A stretch of 64,000 nt of DNA from JAPLST01 sp964397565. Lineage in GTDB: Bacteria > Auribacterota > UBA3054 > JAPLST01. The stretch spans positions 62,001 to 126,000 of the forward strand of contig CAYNJC010000007.1 of assembly GCA_964397565.1 (NCBI GenBank). Reading direction: 5' to 3'. This document shows, piece by piece, positions 31,894 to 38,951 of the stretch. Positions within the stretch are counted from its first letter, which is position 1, and each line of letters starts with the position of its first letter. Below the pieces are notes generated by a model. The model was not told the origin of the DNA and made no database searches. It worked only from the letters and a program-made list of their open reading frames with translations. The position numbers and the translations under genes were made by a program.

Positions 31894-34668
31894 ATGAACC
31901 CCGCAGCATTCATCAACAAATGGCGCAAGGTAGAACTCACCGAGCGTTCCGCAGCGCAGCAGCATTTCCTTGACCTTTGCGCCCTGGTCGAACACCAGCC
32001 ACCCGCTGAACTCGATCCAGTCGGTGACTCGTTCACGTTCGAACGCGGTGCCGCCAAGCACGGCGGCGGCGACGGCTGGGCCGATGTCTGGAAGCGTGGC
32101 TACTTCGCTATCGAGTACAAGGGCAAGCACAAAGACCTTGACGCCGCCTACAGCCAACTACTCAAGTACCGCGAAGACCTTGAGAATCCGCCGCTGCTGG
32201 TCACGTGCGACATGGACCGCATCATCATCCGCACCAATTTCACCGCCACGCCCACGCGCAAGATCGAGATAGAGCTTGACGCCCTCGGTAAGCCCGAGAA
32301 CATCGAGGCGCTGCGCGCCATGTTCCATGAGCCGCAGAAACTCAAGCCGGGCGTCACAAGCACGGCAATCACCACCAAGGCCGCCTCTCACATTGCTGAC
32401 CTTGCCCAAACATTGCGCGGCCGCGACCTTGATCCGCACCAAGTCGCCCTGTTCCTTGACCGCATCGTGTTCTGCCTTTTTGCCGAAGACATTGACCTGC
32501 TGCCCAAAGGCCTATTCAGCGACATCGTGGCAAAGACGCGCGCCGAGCCGGAACGCTTTGCCAAACTCATTGCCCAATTGTTCGATGCAATGGCCCACGG
32601 CGGCGACTTCGGCGCGGCCGTCATCCGCCATTTCAATGGCAACCTATTCACCGACACGTCGGTGCTCGGCCTTGCCCGGGACGACCTTGACCACATCCAT
32701 GAGGTAGCCTCCCTTGACTGGAGCGCCATTGACCCCTCCATTTTCGGCACGCTCTTTGTACGCGGCATGGATCCGGCCAAGCGTTCGCAACTTGGTGCCG
32801 AGTATACATCGCGCACGGACATTGAAACTATTGTCGAGCCAGTCGTATTCCAACCCTTGCGCCGCGAGTGGGCGGCGCTGCAGGCGACCATAGGCAGCCT
32901 GCTCAGCACCGGCGAGAAGAAGACCGCCGCCGCCCGGTCTGGCCACACAGCGAAGCCCCTGTCGCCCGCAAAGCTCAAGAAAGCCACCGCCGAGGCCGAC
33001 GCCATCTTGCATCAATTCCTGCTCAAACTTGCCGGCGTCAAAGTGCTCGACCCCGCGTGTGGTTCCGGCAACTTTCTCTATGTCACCCTGCAGAAGCTCA
33101 AAGACCTTGAAAAGGAGGTCATTCTGTTTGCCATGGACAACGACCTCGGCGGCTACTTGCCGCAGGTCGGGCCGTGGCAACTCCACGGCATTGAAATTGA
33201 CCCCTACGCCTTCGACCTTGCGCAGATGACCGTGTGGATTGGCTACCTGCAATGGACCAAAGCCAACGGCTTCGGCATCACGCAAGAGCCGATTTTGCGG
33301 CCGATGGAAGGTAATTTTAAGTGCATGGATGCCATTCTCGATCTCAGCGATCCAGCCAATCCGCGCGAGCCAGAATGGCCGGATGTGGATTGCATTGTCG
33401 GCAACCCGCCGTTCTTGGGCGGCAAGCTTTTGCGTTCGCAGCTTGGTGACGAATATGTTAACAAGCTGTTTACGCAATGGTCTGATCGCGTGCCGCGCGA
33501 AGCCGACCTGTGCTGTTACTGGTTCGAGAAGGCGCGCCAACATATCACAGCCGGCAGGTGCCCGCGCACTGGTTTGCTTGCCACCCAAGGCATCCGTGGT
33601 GGCGCAAACCGAGAAGTGCTCAAGCGCATAAAAGAAACAGGGGACATCTTCTTTGCGGAATCCGACCGGCCCTGGATTCTTGACGGCGCAAACGTGCATG
33701 TCTCGATGGTCGGCTTCGACAATGGCGACGAGCAGAGCCGCACACTTGATGGCAAGCCGGTCACGACCATCAACGCCAACCTGACGGCGACCGCCGACAC
33801 TACCCAAGCCAAAATTCTCACTGAGAACAAGGGCATCGCGTTCATGGGTGATACCAAGGTTGGGCCATTCGAGGTGCCCGAAGATTTAGCGCGCTCTTGG
33901 CTTTCACTCCGCAATCCCCACGGCAGATCGAATGCCGAAGTGGTGCGGCCGTGGGCCAACGGCCTTGAAATCACGCGCGTGCCGCAGCGTCTCTGGATTG
34001 TTGATTTCCCGCCCGGCATGAGCGAGGCTGAGTCGGCACAATTCGAGGCCCCTTTCGAGCATATCAAACAGCATGTCAAGCCAATGAGGGCAAGCAACAA
34101 GCGCGCAATCTATGCGCAACGTTGGTGGATTCACGGAGAGGCACGGCCAGAAGTCCGTGCTACATGCCTCACATTGCCACGTTACTTGGTCACGATGTGC
34201 GTGTCGAAGCATCGCCTGTTCGTATGGCTCCAGCCCAGTGTGCTGCCTGACCACGCACTTATTGTTTTTGCCCGCGCTGACGACTATTTCTTCGGCGTGC
34301 TGCACTCGCGGGTGCATGAAGTGTGGTCATTAGCGCAAGGCACACAACTACGCGAAAAAGAAAGTGGTTTTCGCTACACGCCCACAACATGCTTCGAGAC
34401 ATTCCCGCTGCCGCAACCGGGCAAATTGCAGCAGGAACAGATAGCGGAAGCGGCCCGTGTGCTTGATGAGTCACGCGTCAATTGGTTGGGCGACCGCACC
34501 GACAAGGCCCGCACGCTAACCACGTTGTACAACAAGAAACCAGCATGGCTGGCCGATCTGCACCAAAATCTTGACGCCGCCGTATTCGCCGCTTATGGCT
34601 GGCCTTGCGATCTGAGCGACGACCAGATTCTCGAACGTCTGCTGGCGCTCAACAAGGAATGCGCATGA
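31894..34668 (+). CDS. MmeI-like type IIL restriction-modification enzyme (single chain)
   Basis: A 924-residue bifunctional enzyme. The N-terminal nuclease domain has the PD-(D/E)xK residues D64 and E74-Y-K76 (ADVWKRGYFAIEYKGKH). A helical spacer follows (~180-380), then an adenine methyltransferase with motif I DPACGSGNFL (~388) and motif IV NPPFLGG (~504), then target-recognition and C-terminal regions ending PFPLPQPGK. Length and order match MmeI, which binds, methylates one strand and cuts ~20 bp away. The start at 31894 is fixed by the promoter; a longer upstream frame is not supported. It gives the element a self-contained barrier against foreign DNA. All key residues look intact. Confidence 0.88.
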   Translation: MNPAAFINKWRKVELTERSAAQQHFLDLCALVEHQPPAELDPVGDSFTFERGAAKHGGGDGWADVWKRGYFAIEYKGKHKDLDAAYSQLLKYREDLENPPLLVTCDMDRIIIRTNFTATPTRKIEIELDALGKPENIEALRAMFHEPQKLKPGVTSTAITTKAASHIADLAQTLRGRDLDPHQVALFLDRIVFCLFAEDIDLLPKGLFSDIVAKTRAEPERFAKLIAQLFDAMAHGGDFGAAVIRHFNGNLFTDTSVLGLARDDLDHIHEVASLDWSAIDPSIFGTLFVRGMDPAKRSQLGAEYTSRTDIETIVEPVVFQPLRREWAALQATIGSLLSTGEKKTAAARSGHTAKPLSPAKLKKATAEADAILHQFLLKLAGVKVLDPACGSGNFLYVTLQKLKDLEKEVILFAMDNDLGGYLPQVGPWQLHGIEIDPYAFDLAQMTVWIGYLQWTKANGFGITQEPILRPMEGNFKCMDAILDLSDPANPREPEWPDVDCIVGNPPFLGGKLLRSQLGDEYVNKLFTQWSDRVPREADLCCYWFEKARQHITAGRCPRTGLLATQGIRGGANREVLKRIKETGDIFFAESDRPWILDGANVHVSMVGFDNGDEQSRTLDGKPVTTINANLTATADTTQAKILTENKGIAFMGDTKVGPFEVPEDLARSWLSLRNPHGRSNAEVVRPWANGLEITRVPQRLWIVDFPPGMSEAESAQFEAPFEHIKQHVKPMRASNKRAIYAQRWWIHGEARPEVRATCLTLPRYLVTMCVSKHRLFVWLQPSVLPDHALIVFARADDYFFGVLHSRVHEVWSLAQGTQLREKESGFRYTPTTCFETFPLPQPGKLQQEQIAEAARVLDESRVNWLGDRTDKARTLTTLYNKKPAWLADLHQNLDAAVFAAYGWPCDLSDDQILERLLALNKECA

Positions 34669-34791
34669 CAAATGATAGACATTACAGACCGTATGTGCGC
34701 CGACAATATATTTATGATACGATAGATCAGGTGTCGAAGTCTGGCACTGCGTAGAATGTAGAATAACAACTTCGATGCACACGGGAGGGCT

Positions 34792-35421
34792 GTGAAGAAC
34801 CTTGCAAAGGCACTCGTCGGCCTGCTGCTGCTCTTCCTCGTACACTTGCCTCGTTGGGCATACTATTGTTTGCTTCTTTCCTTCGCCGCAGTGTTCAACC
34901 ACCATCCGACGCTCACAGCAAATCCGGCCGAGCATCTCAAGCGTGCTCGCAAAATCTTGAAGCGCGGCGACCTATCGCAGCTTCTCTACGCCGCCCTTGA
35001 ACTTCGGTTTGCGCTGGAGCGCATGACTCAACTCGATCTGATCTTCGCGGATCAGGCATCCAATCGGATGCTTGCGGAACCCAGTCCGGTAAAAAAGCTC
35101 GCGCACTTCCATCGACTCGCGCCAGAAGCGGTGTCGCCCTATGTCTTTGTGCTTGTCAGCAAGGCGACCGGCGACCGCGTTAAGATGGGCGAGTACAAGC
35201 CACTCGACAAGGCAAAGGTCTTCACAATCCATGGGCGCCTTGGCGACCTTCTGCACCCGAGGGAAGGGCTCATGCTCGGACTGTGGGATGACCCATGGTA
35301 TTCGGACAGTCGCCGGTTCTTGCTGGAGTCACTGAACTACCTCGTATCGGTCAACCGAGATCGGTCTCCGTTCTTTGCCTGGAACGGCGTCGACGGTATC
35401 GAGATGGAGAAGACGGACTGA
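34792..35421 (+). CDS. Membrane-anchored unknown protein next to the restriction-modification gene
   Basis: A 209-residue protein starting with GTG, preceded by GGGAGG 4 nt upstream. Residues 4-38 are hydrophobic (ALVGLLLLFLVHLPRWAYYC), one or two membrane passes. The soluble part has a helical region (RARKILKRGDLSQLLYAALE) reminiscent of HEPN-type helices but lacking the R-x4-6-H motif as far as I can see, then a beta-rich C-terminus. It follows the MmeI-like gene by ~120 bp. Function unknown; a defence-related role is only a guess from position. Confidence 0.55.
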   Translation: MKNLAKALVGLLLLFLVHLPRWAYYCLLLSFAAVFNHHPTLTANPAEHLKRARKILKRGDLSQLLYAALELRFALERMTQLDLIFADQASNRMLAEPSPVKKLAHFHRLAPEAVSPYVFVLVSKATGDRVKMGEYKPLDKAKVFTIHGRLGDLLHPREGLMLGLWDDPWYSDSRRFLLESLNYLVSVNRDRSPFFAWNGVDGIEMEKTD

Positions 35422-35438
35422 TGTGAACCCACACAAGA

Positions 35439-35467
35439 GCGGCGCAGCCCTGGATGAGCTGCGCCGC
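35439..35467 (-). terminator. GC hairpin after the first HTH copy
   Basis: GCGGCGCAGC (35439-35448) pairs with GCTGCGCCGC (35458-35467), 9-nt loop. Very similar hairpins follow other leftward cargo genes at 36296-36326 and 36903-36930. There is no strong T-run, so it may be a terminator or a cassette boundary repeat. Confidence 0.5.
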
Positions 35468-35498
35468 CGCGCGCCGTCACCTATCAGGTTGGCCCGCC

Positions 35499-35696
35499 CT
35501 ACCCATAGATCATGTAAAGCGCCGCTGCGGGTCCCAGCACTCGAGCAATGGCCTTGATTGCCGGCTTGCCAAGCGGCCGGTTCCGCGTCAGCCAGCCATA
35601 TATACGCCATCCCGGCGAGGCAATGCCTTCCCGCCCAAGCGCCCGGGCAGCACTTGCCGTAAACCAAAGGACTGCACACGCAAGTTTCCGCGTCAA
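35499..35696 (-). CDS. Short HTH-domain protein, copy 1 of 4
   Basis: A 65-residue protein ending WRIYGWLTRNRPLGKPAIKA-IARVLGPAAALYMIYG. The same C-terminal motif (PALKAIARTLGAPAAIYVLYG) is present in the longer gene at 37748-38248, and truncated copies lie at 36144-36240 and 36357-36450, all on the minus strand. It resembles a Cro/CI-type HTH domain whose last helix ends at the stop codon. It may be a complete mini-regulator or a gene cut at its 5' end by the inserted promoter copy at 35766. Confidence 0.5.
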   Translation of the reverse strand: MTRKLACAVLWFTASAARALGREGIASPGWRIYGWLTRNRPLGKPAIKAIARVLGPAAALYMIYG

Positions 35697-35765
35697 TGTC
35701 CATCACGTTAGCCACACCAACTAGATGCCATCACACCCCATCGCAGCGTCGCATCGCAGCACCGC

Positions 35766-35794
35766 TTGCAGCACCACACTCATTTCGCTATACT
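35766..35794 (+). promoter_or_regulatory. Second copy of the MmeI-like gene promoter
   Basis: TTGCAG (35766-35771), 17 bp, TATACT (35789-35794), 6 nt, ATG at 35801. The block CTCATTTCGCTATACTTG and the following codons for MNPAAFI are shared with 31871-31914, so promoter and gene start were copied together. Confidence 0.7.
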
Positions 35795-35800
35795 TGTCGC

Positions 35801-35959
35801 ATGAACCCCGCAGCATTCATCAAGAGGAGATTTCGGTATGACTGCAGAACCAGCCTGGCCCGCTTGGGGAGAGTTCGGCGTTGTCGTGGCGTTCATCGTC
35901 GCAGCCTACCCCTTCATTGCGCTGGGCCGAATCTGGCTTTACTCGAAGCAGCAGGTTGA
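35801..35959 (+). pseudogene. Duplicated 5' end of the MmeI-like gene (MNPAAFI...)
   Basis: The first seven codons equal those of the restriction-modification gene, then the frame diverges into Arg-rich sequence for ~45 residues. It is probably a fragment whose only retained role is to provide a promoter (and perhaps translation) for the overlapping membrane-protein gene at 35838. Confidence 0.5.
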
Positions 35960-36014
35960 ATTGCTTCGGGAGATTCGCACAGGCTTAGAAAAGCACGGCA
36001 AAGTGGAACGGTAG
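35838..36014 (+). CDS. 58-residue single-pass membrane protein
   Basis: The frame starts at an ATG preceded by GAGGAGA (8 nt) and reads MTAEPAWPAWGEFGVVVAFI-VAAYPFIALGRIWLYSKQQ..., giving one membrane segment at ~11-34 and a charged C-terminal tail with heptad-like spacing (QQVELLREIRTGLEKHGK). It overlaps the duplicated MmeI-like start in another phase and lies under the duplicated promoter. Small single-pass proteins with such tails can be toxins, holin-like proteins or anchors; none can be chosen here. Confidence 0.55.
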   Translation: MTAEPAWPAWGEFGVVVAFIVAAYPFIALGRIWLYSKQQVELLREIRTGLEKHGKVER

Positions 36015-36143
36015 GGATTTGGCCCGGGCTTCACTCGGACGCCGAACACATCGCTGAGGCCTACCCTGCCGCTCGCCCGAAAGGATGACGATCGTGCCAC
36101 GGGGCGCTCCCCTCTGTCACCTATCCGCCAGACCCTTCTTGAC

Positions 36144-36240
36144 CTACCCATAGAGTACGTAATGCGCCGCAGACGCGCCCAGCGCGCGCGCAATGGCCTT
36201 GACTGGCCGCCGGCGCGGCCAATTCCACAGTAACCAGCCA
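36144..36240 (-). pseudogene. HTH-domain remnant, copy 2 of 4
   Basis: On the minus strand the frame ends GWLLWNWPRRRPVKAIARAL-GASAAHYVLYG then stop. It lacks the N-terminal helices present in the full gene at 37748-38248. Same motif and same terminal YG-stop as copies 1 and 3. Confidence 0.6.
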
Positions 36241-36295
36241 TTTCCATCGCCGCAGGCACCATGGCCACCGCCTGGCACCGCTAAAAGTGTTGCAA

Positions 36296-36326
36296 GCGGC
36301 GCGGCCCCATGCCGGAGCCGCGCCGC
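36296..36326 (-). terminator. GC hairpin after the third HTH copy
   Basis: GCGGCGCGGC (36296-36305) pairs with GCCGCGCCGC (36317-36326), 11-nt loop. The flanking CGCGCCGTCRCCTATCAG and GCCGCCCTACCCA stretches are shared with 35468-35507, so hairpin and gene end were copied as a block. Confidence 0.5.
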
Positions 36327-36356
36327 CGCGCGCCGTCGCCTATCAGCCGGGCCGCC

Positions 36357-36450
36357 CTACCCAAAGATCATGTAGAGCGCCGCAGGCGCGCCCAAGGTGC
36401 GCGCAATGGCCTTCACTGCCAGTCTGTCCGGCTGATAGGTTATAGGCTAC
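36357..36450 (-). pseudogene. HTH-domain remnant, copy 3 of 4
   Basis: The minus-strand frame ends YQPDRLAVKAIARTLGAPAA-LYMIFG then stop. Only the last ~25 residues of the HTH motif remain. Confidence 0.6.
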
Positions 36451-36509
36451 GCTGTTGATAGTACAGCAGCGCGAGCTCGGCCCTTCAAGCGGCGGCGCCG
36501 GCCTTGTCT

Positions 36510-36728
36510 TCATTTGGCAAGAGCAACGAGAAGAACGAAAAGACCACAACCAATCATGCCGGCGAGATTGCCGTAGCAGGCAAGAAACCCGACTACGCCA
36601 ACCAGCATGAGGAGCATCCGCAAAACAGAGAAGTCGGACTTCCATTTGATTGGCGCTCCGCAACTCGGACACGTCGACGCCGCCGTCGAAACGGTCTTTT
36701 GGCATTCAGGGCATTTGATGAGAGCCAT
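36510..36728 (-). CDS. Small zinc-ribbon membrane protein
   Basis: A 72-residue protein: MALIKCPECQKTVSTAASTC-PSCG is a complete zinc ribbon (C6-x2-C9 ... C20-x2-C23), followed by two hydrophobic segments (~33-50 and ~53-71). It is the short zinc_ribbon_2-plus-membrane design common in bacteria. Function unknown. It is on the minus strand with the other right-end cargo. Confidence 0.7.
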   Translation of the reverse strand: MALIKCPECQKTVSTAASTCPSCGAPIKWKSDFSVLRMLLMLVGVVGFLACYGNLAGMIGCGLFVLLVALAK

Positions 36729-36828
36729 AGGAACACCTTAACGCTTTGTTAGGTTTTGGATTGATCTTGCAGAGAGTATAGCACACCATCTTTGATTTGT
36801 CTAATCATTGAACAACAGTGGCGCGCAA

Positions 36829-36854
36829 ACGATCCCGCCTGCAGACGGGATCGT
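36829..36854. repeat. ACGATCCCG...CGGGATCGT palindrome
   Basis: A 9-bp perfect inverted repeat (36829-36837 and 36846-36854) with an 8-nt loop; same GATCCCG family as the chromosomal copies, so this intergenic palindrome family is present inside the element too. Confidence 0.5.
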
Positions 36855-36902
36855 CTGCAATCGTCAAAGGATGACGATTGCGCCGCGGTCGCTGCACAAG
36901 AG

Positions 36903-36930
36903 CGGCGCGGCCCTCACCGGGTCCGCGCCG
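36903..36930 (-). terminator. GC hairpin after the repeat protein gene
   Basis: CGGCGCGG (36903-36910) pairs with CCGCGCCG (36923-36930), loop 12 nt. It lies ~30 bp downstream of the leftward gene at 36959 and shares the CACAAGAGCGGCGC block with 35432-35446. Confidence 0.5.
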
Positions 36931-36958
36931 TTATCCATTTTGTCTTTACTGCGTGTCT

Positions 36959-37708
36959 TCAATCTCGACGGCGCATCCGATGTCGTTCACGAGCTTGCGC
37001 TTTTTTATGCTCACGCAAGGCGGGATCGTTTTTCCGGCGTTCTCGCTTGAGCGCGGCGGCCCGCTCGCGGTATTGGGGATTATCGGCCCACTGTTCGCGT
37101 TTCCGCGCGTGCTCACGTTCGCGGTATTCAGGATCCGTGGCCCGGCGTTCTTGCCTGCGCGCATTTGCCAGTGCGCAATATTCTGGATTATTGATTCGGT
37201 ATTCTGCTTTCCGCGTTTTCTCACGTTCGCGGTATTCAGGATCCGTGGCCCGGCGTTCTCGCGCGCGCACAGCGGCCCGCTCACGGTATTTAGGATCCGT
37301 GGCCAGGCGTTCTCGCCTCCGCGCATTTGCCAGTGCGCGCCCAATGGCAGGATCCGTGGCCCGGCGTTCTCGCCTCCGCGCAGCGCGCCCAATGGCTTGA
37401 CTCTCTTGTACGAATTGCTTCATTTTCCTTGAAAAGGCCTCGAGCGCGCGCACAGCAGCCCGCTCACGGTATTCAGGATCAGTGGCCCGGCGCTCTCGCC
37501 TCCGCGCATTTGCCAGTGCGCGCCCAATGGCAGGATCAGTGGCCAGGCGTTCTCGCCTCGGCGCAGCGCGCCCAATGGTTTGACTCTCTTGTAGGAATTG
37601 CTTCACTTTCCTTGAAAAGGCCTCGAGCGCTTGTTGGCCCCGGTTCACTTCCGTTGATCCGGCTATGTGTTTTTTTCCCTTTCTACTGATCTTTTGTTTG
37701 GTGCTCAT
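36959..37708 (-). CDS. Very basic repeat protein (RRATDPEYRERA repeats)
   Basis: A 249-residue protein made of ~17-residue units of the form R-R-E-R-R-A-T-D-P-E-Y-R-E-R-A. There is also a large internal duplication: residues ~27-88 (QALEAFSRKVKQFLQESQTI ...) recur at ~88-150. The unit resembles short Arg/Tyr repeats found beside phage HNH-type endonucleases and other nucleic-acid-binding proteins. No enzyme domain is visible. Predicted to be a long basic helix array that binds DNA or RNA; function unknown. A hairpin follows the gene. Confidence 0.6.
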   Translation of the reverse strand: MSTKQKISRKGKKHIAGSTEVNRGQQALEAFSRKVKQFLQESQTIGRAAPRRERLATDPAIGRALANARRRERRATDPEYRERAAVRALEAFSRKMKQFVQESQAIGRAARRRERRATDPAIGRALANARRRERLATDPKYRERAAVRARERRATDPEYREREKTRKAEYRINNPEYCALANARRQERRATDPEYREREHARKREQWADNPQYRERAAALKRERRKNDPALREHKKAQARERHRMRRRD

Positions 37709-37747
37709 GTCTTTTCCTTTTTTTGTTTGATTTGCAATTCATCTCGC

Positions 37748-38248
37748 TTATTTTACCAATCTTCCGGGCCAGTTGTCTACCGGCATTTCGCCATCATCAG
37801 CGGCGCAACTCGACCCATCCACCCGGTCAGCCATCAGCCGAATATGGCGTCTCATGACACTCATCTCCTTGAAAACCTTCCGCATGTTGCTCAAAGTCTC
37901 ACGCACTGGCGCAAACGCATCGTCGATACCATTGTCAACGTCCGGACGTTGTATTACGTGCGGCTCGCAGCCGAGAACAGGCGCAATCACTGGCAAGGGG
38001 CTCGCGGAAATCTTCCGCCCGTAAAGCACATAGATCGCAGCAGGCGCGCCTAACGTCCGCGCAATGGCCTTCAGCGCCGGCGTGCCTGGCCACCTGCGTG
38101 AACCGATCCACTGATATACACGATACCCCGGATCATTGATGCCAGCCGCTCCTATCGCCGCAATGAATTTGCTGTACGTCAGCCCAGCCGCTTTGAACTC
38201 CGCCACCAGCCGTTTGCCCAATTCTGTCTTTTTCATTCCTGCTTTCAT
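37748..38248 (-). CDS. HTH-type regulator, full-length member of the element's HTH family
   Basis: A 166-residue protein. Residues ~5-77 form a helical DNA-binding domain: KTELGKRLVAEFKAAGLTYS, then YRVYQWIGSRRWPGTPALKA and IARTLGAPAAIYVLYG. The C-terminal ~85 residues are helical (RETLSNMRKVFKEMSVMRRH) and may oligomerise. It is the last gene before the right attachment site and the apparent parent of three truncated copies at 35499-36450. Probably the element's repressor or an immunity-type regulator; that role is inference. Confidence 0.6.
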   Translation of the reverse strand: MKAGMKKTELGKRLVAEFKAAGLTYSKFIAAIGAAGINDPGYRVYQWIGSRRWPGTPALKAIARTLGAPAAIYVLYGRKISASPLPVIAPVLGCEPHVIQRPDVDNGIDDAFAPVRETLSNMRKVFKEMSVMRRHIRLMADRVDGSSCAADDGEMPVDNWPGRLVK

Positions 38249-38356
38249 TTGCCATTCCGATGTTGAAGATTCTCAATTCGTTCCAAGTCCACAATCACTC
38301 CCGCCGGCACCGGCGGTGCTCGCGCCGCCATGCCCAGCCCGCCCGGCCGCTTGCCG

Positions 38357-38385
38357 TTGACACCCCGCCGTTTATTGTGTACAAT
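38357..38385 (+). promoter_or_regulatory. Element promoter reading out into the tRNA
   Basis: TTGACA (38357-38362), 17 bp, TACAAT (38380-38385), about 120 nt before the rebuilt tRNA. A second -10-like TATACT lies at 38495-38500, 7 nt before the tRNA. The element therefore supplies new promoter sequence for the tRNA it disrupted. No gene is seen in 38249-38507. Confidence 0.6.
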
Positions 38386-38430
38386 GCCGATGGTTCTTTG
38401 TAATTTTCTTGGTCTCGCTTTTTTTGAGTG

Positions 38431-38449
38431 GTGTAAATAATGTGTAAAT
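38431..38449 (+). promoter_or_regulatory. Candidate integrase arm-type sites, right end
   Basis: GTGTAAAT twice with an 11-bp period (38431-38438 and 38442-38449), preceded by GAGTG, exactly as at 18757-18775. Placement ~85 bp inside the right core repeat supports arm-binding sites. Confidence 0.6.
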
Positions 38450-38507
38450 AACGCCTTTTTATTCAGACAGCGAAAAACGGCCAAGACGCCAGTATATACT
38501 AATAGTT

Positions 38508-38597
38508 GGAGAGATGCCAGAGTGGTCGAATGGGTCGGTTTCGAAAACCGATAGGGTCGCAAGGCTCTCCAGGGTTCGAATCCCTGTCTCTCCGCCA
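38508..38597 (+). tRNA. tRNA-Ser (anticodon CGA)
   Basis: The acceptor stem GGAGAGA (38508-38514) pairs with TCTCTCC (38587-38593); the G at 38594 is the discriminator and CCA is encoded (38595-38597). The anticodon arm is TCGGT-TTCGAAA-ACCGA, with anticodon CGA, followed by a long variable arm (GGGTCGCAAGGCTC) typical of serine tRNA and a TTCGAAT T-loop. Its 5' half comes from the integrated element and its 3' half from the chromosome; the core repeat 38532-38549 is attR. Confidence 0.95.
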
Positions 38598-38599
38598 CT

Positions 38600-38622
38600 A
38601 ATTTTCCCGCCGCGGGAAAATT
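38600..38622 (+). terminator. Terminator-like hairpin after tRNA-Ser
   Basis: AATTTTCCCG and CGGGAAAATT enclose CCG. This short stem directly follows the tRNA and contains its own T-rich/A-rich arms, so it can act in both directions. Confidence 0.6.
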
Positions 38623-38951
38623 ATGGTGCATGCTGTTGGAGATCTGCTTTGCGCGGCAGGAATATGAGAGCAGCCGCCGTGCCGCTGCTGCTGCGCAGAC
38701 AGTCTCTCACAAAGCCACAGAGCCGCGAAGAAGAGCAGCGCCGCACCTTTATGAACTCTTCCCTGCCGCACTTCAGCTTTTGCACTTCATTTGCTCATCA
38801 CGCGCTGTTTGGAGTCACGCCAACGGCGGGGTCAATCATTGCGATTGAAGATTGACGATCAACGATTGTCGAAGGGCAAAGTGCCTGAACCCCGAACCCC
38901 GAACCCTGAACCCTTGCAACTGGTTGCGGTGGCTTGCTGGCCGCGTTTTCT
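38623..38951. other. Gene-free stretch with GAACCCC heptamer run
   Basis: No supported gene. 38886-38913 is a run of four GAACCC(C/T) units, one of several heptamer-type runs beside genes in this window (also 40095-40126 and 45141-45162). Confidence 0.4.

Larger units (their letters stand above)
18619..38549. mobile_element. 19.9-kb integrative element in tRNA-Ser(CGA)
   Basis: The limits are the 18-bp direct repeat from the tRNA anticodon arm (18619-18636 and 38532-38549). A tyrosine integrase lies just inside the left end, and matching paired GTGTAAAT sites lie ~120 bp inside the left core and ~85-100 bp inside the right core. Cargo includes replication-initiation-type genes, one phage tail tape-measure gene, a CRISPR-like array, an MmeI-like restriction-modification enzyme and many small genes. 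I see no capsid, portal, terminase, relaxase or type IV secretion gene, so it resembles a phage satellite or a decayed prophage rather than a complete phage or a conjugative element. Confidence 0.88.

Noticed and set aside
34669..34791. Possible terminator or small RNA after the MmeI-like gene
   Set aside because: The AT-rich stretch has no stable hairpin and no clear promoter.
37327..37689. Plus-strand frame opposite the basic repeat protein
   Set aside because: Its repeats are the complement of the coding repeats; codon phase and composition fit the minus-strand protein better.
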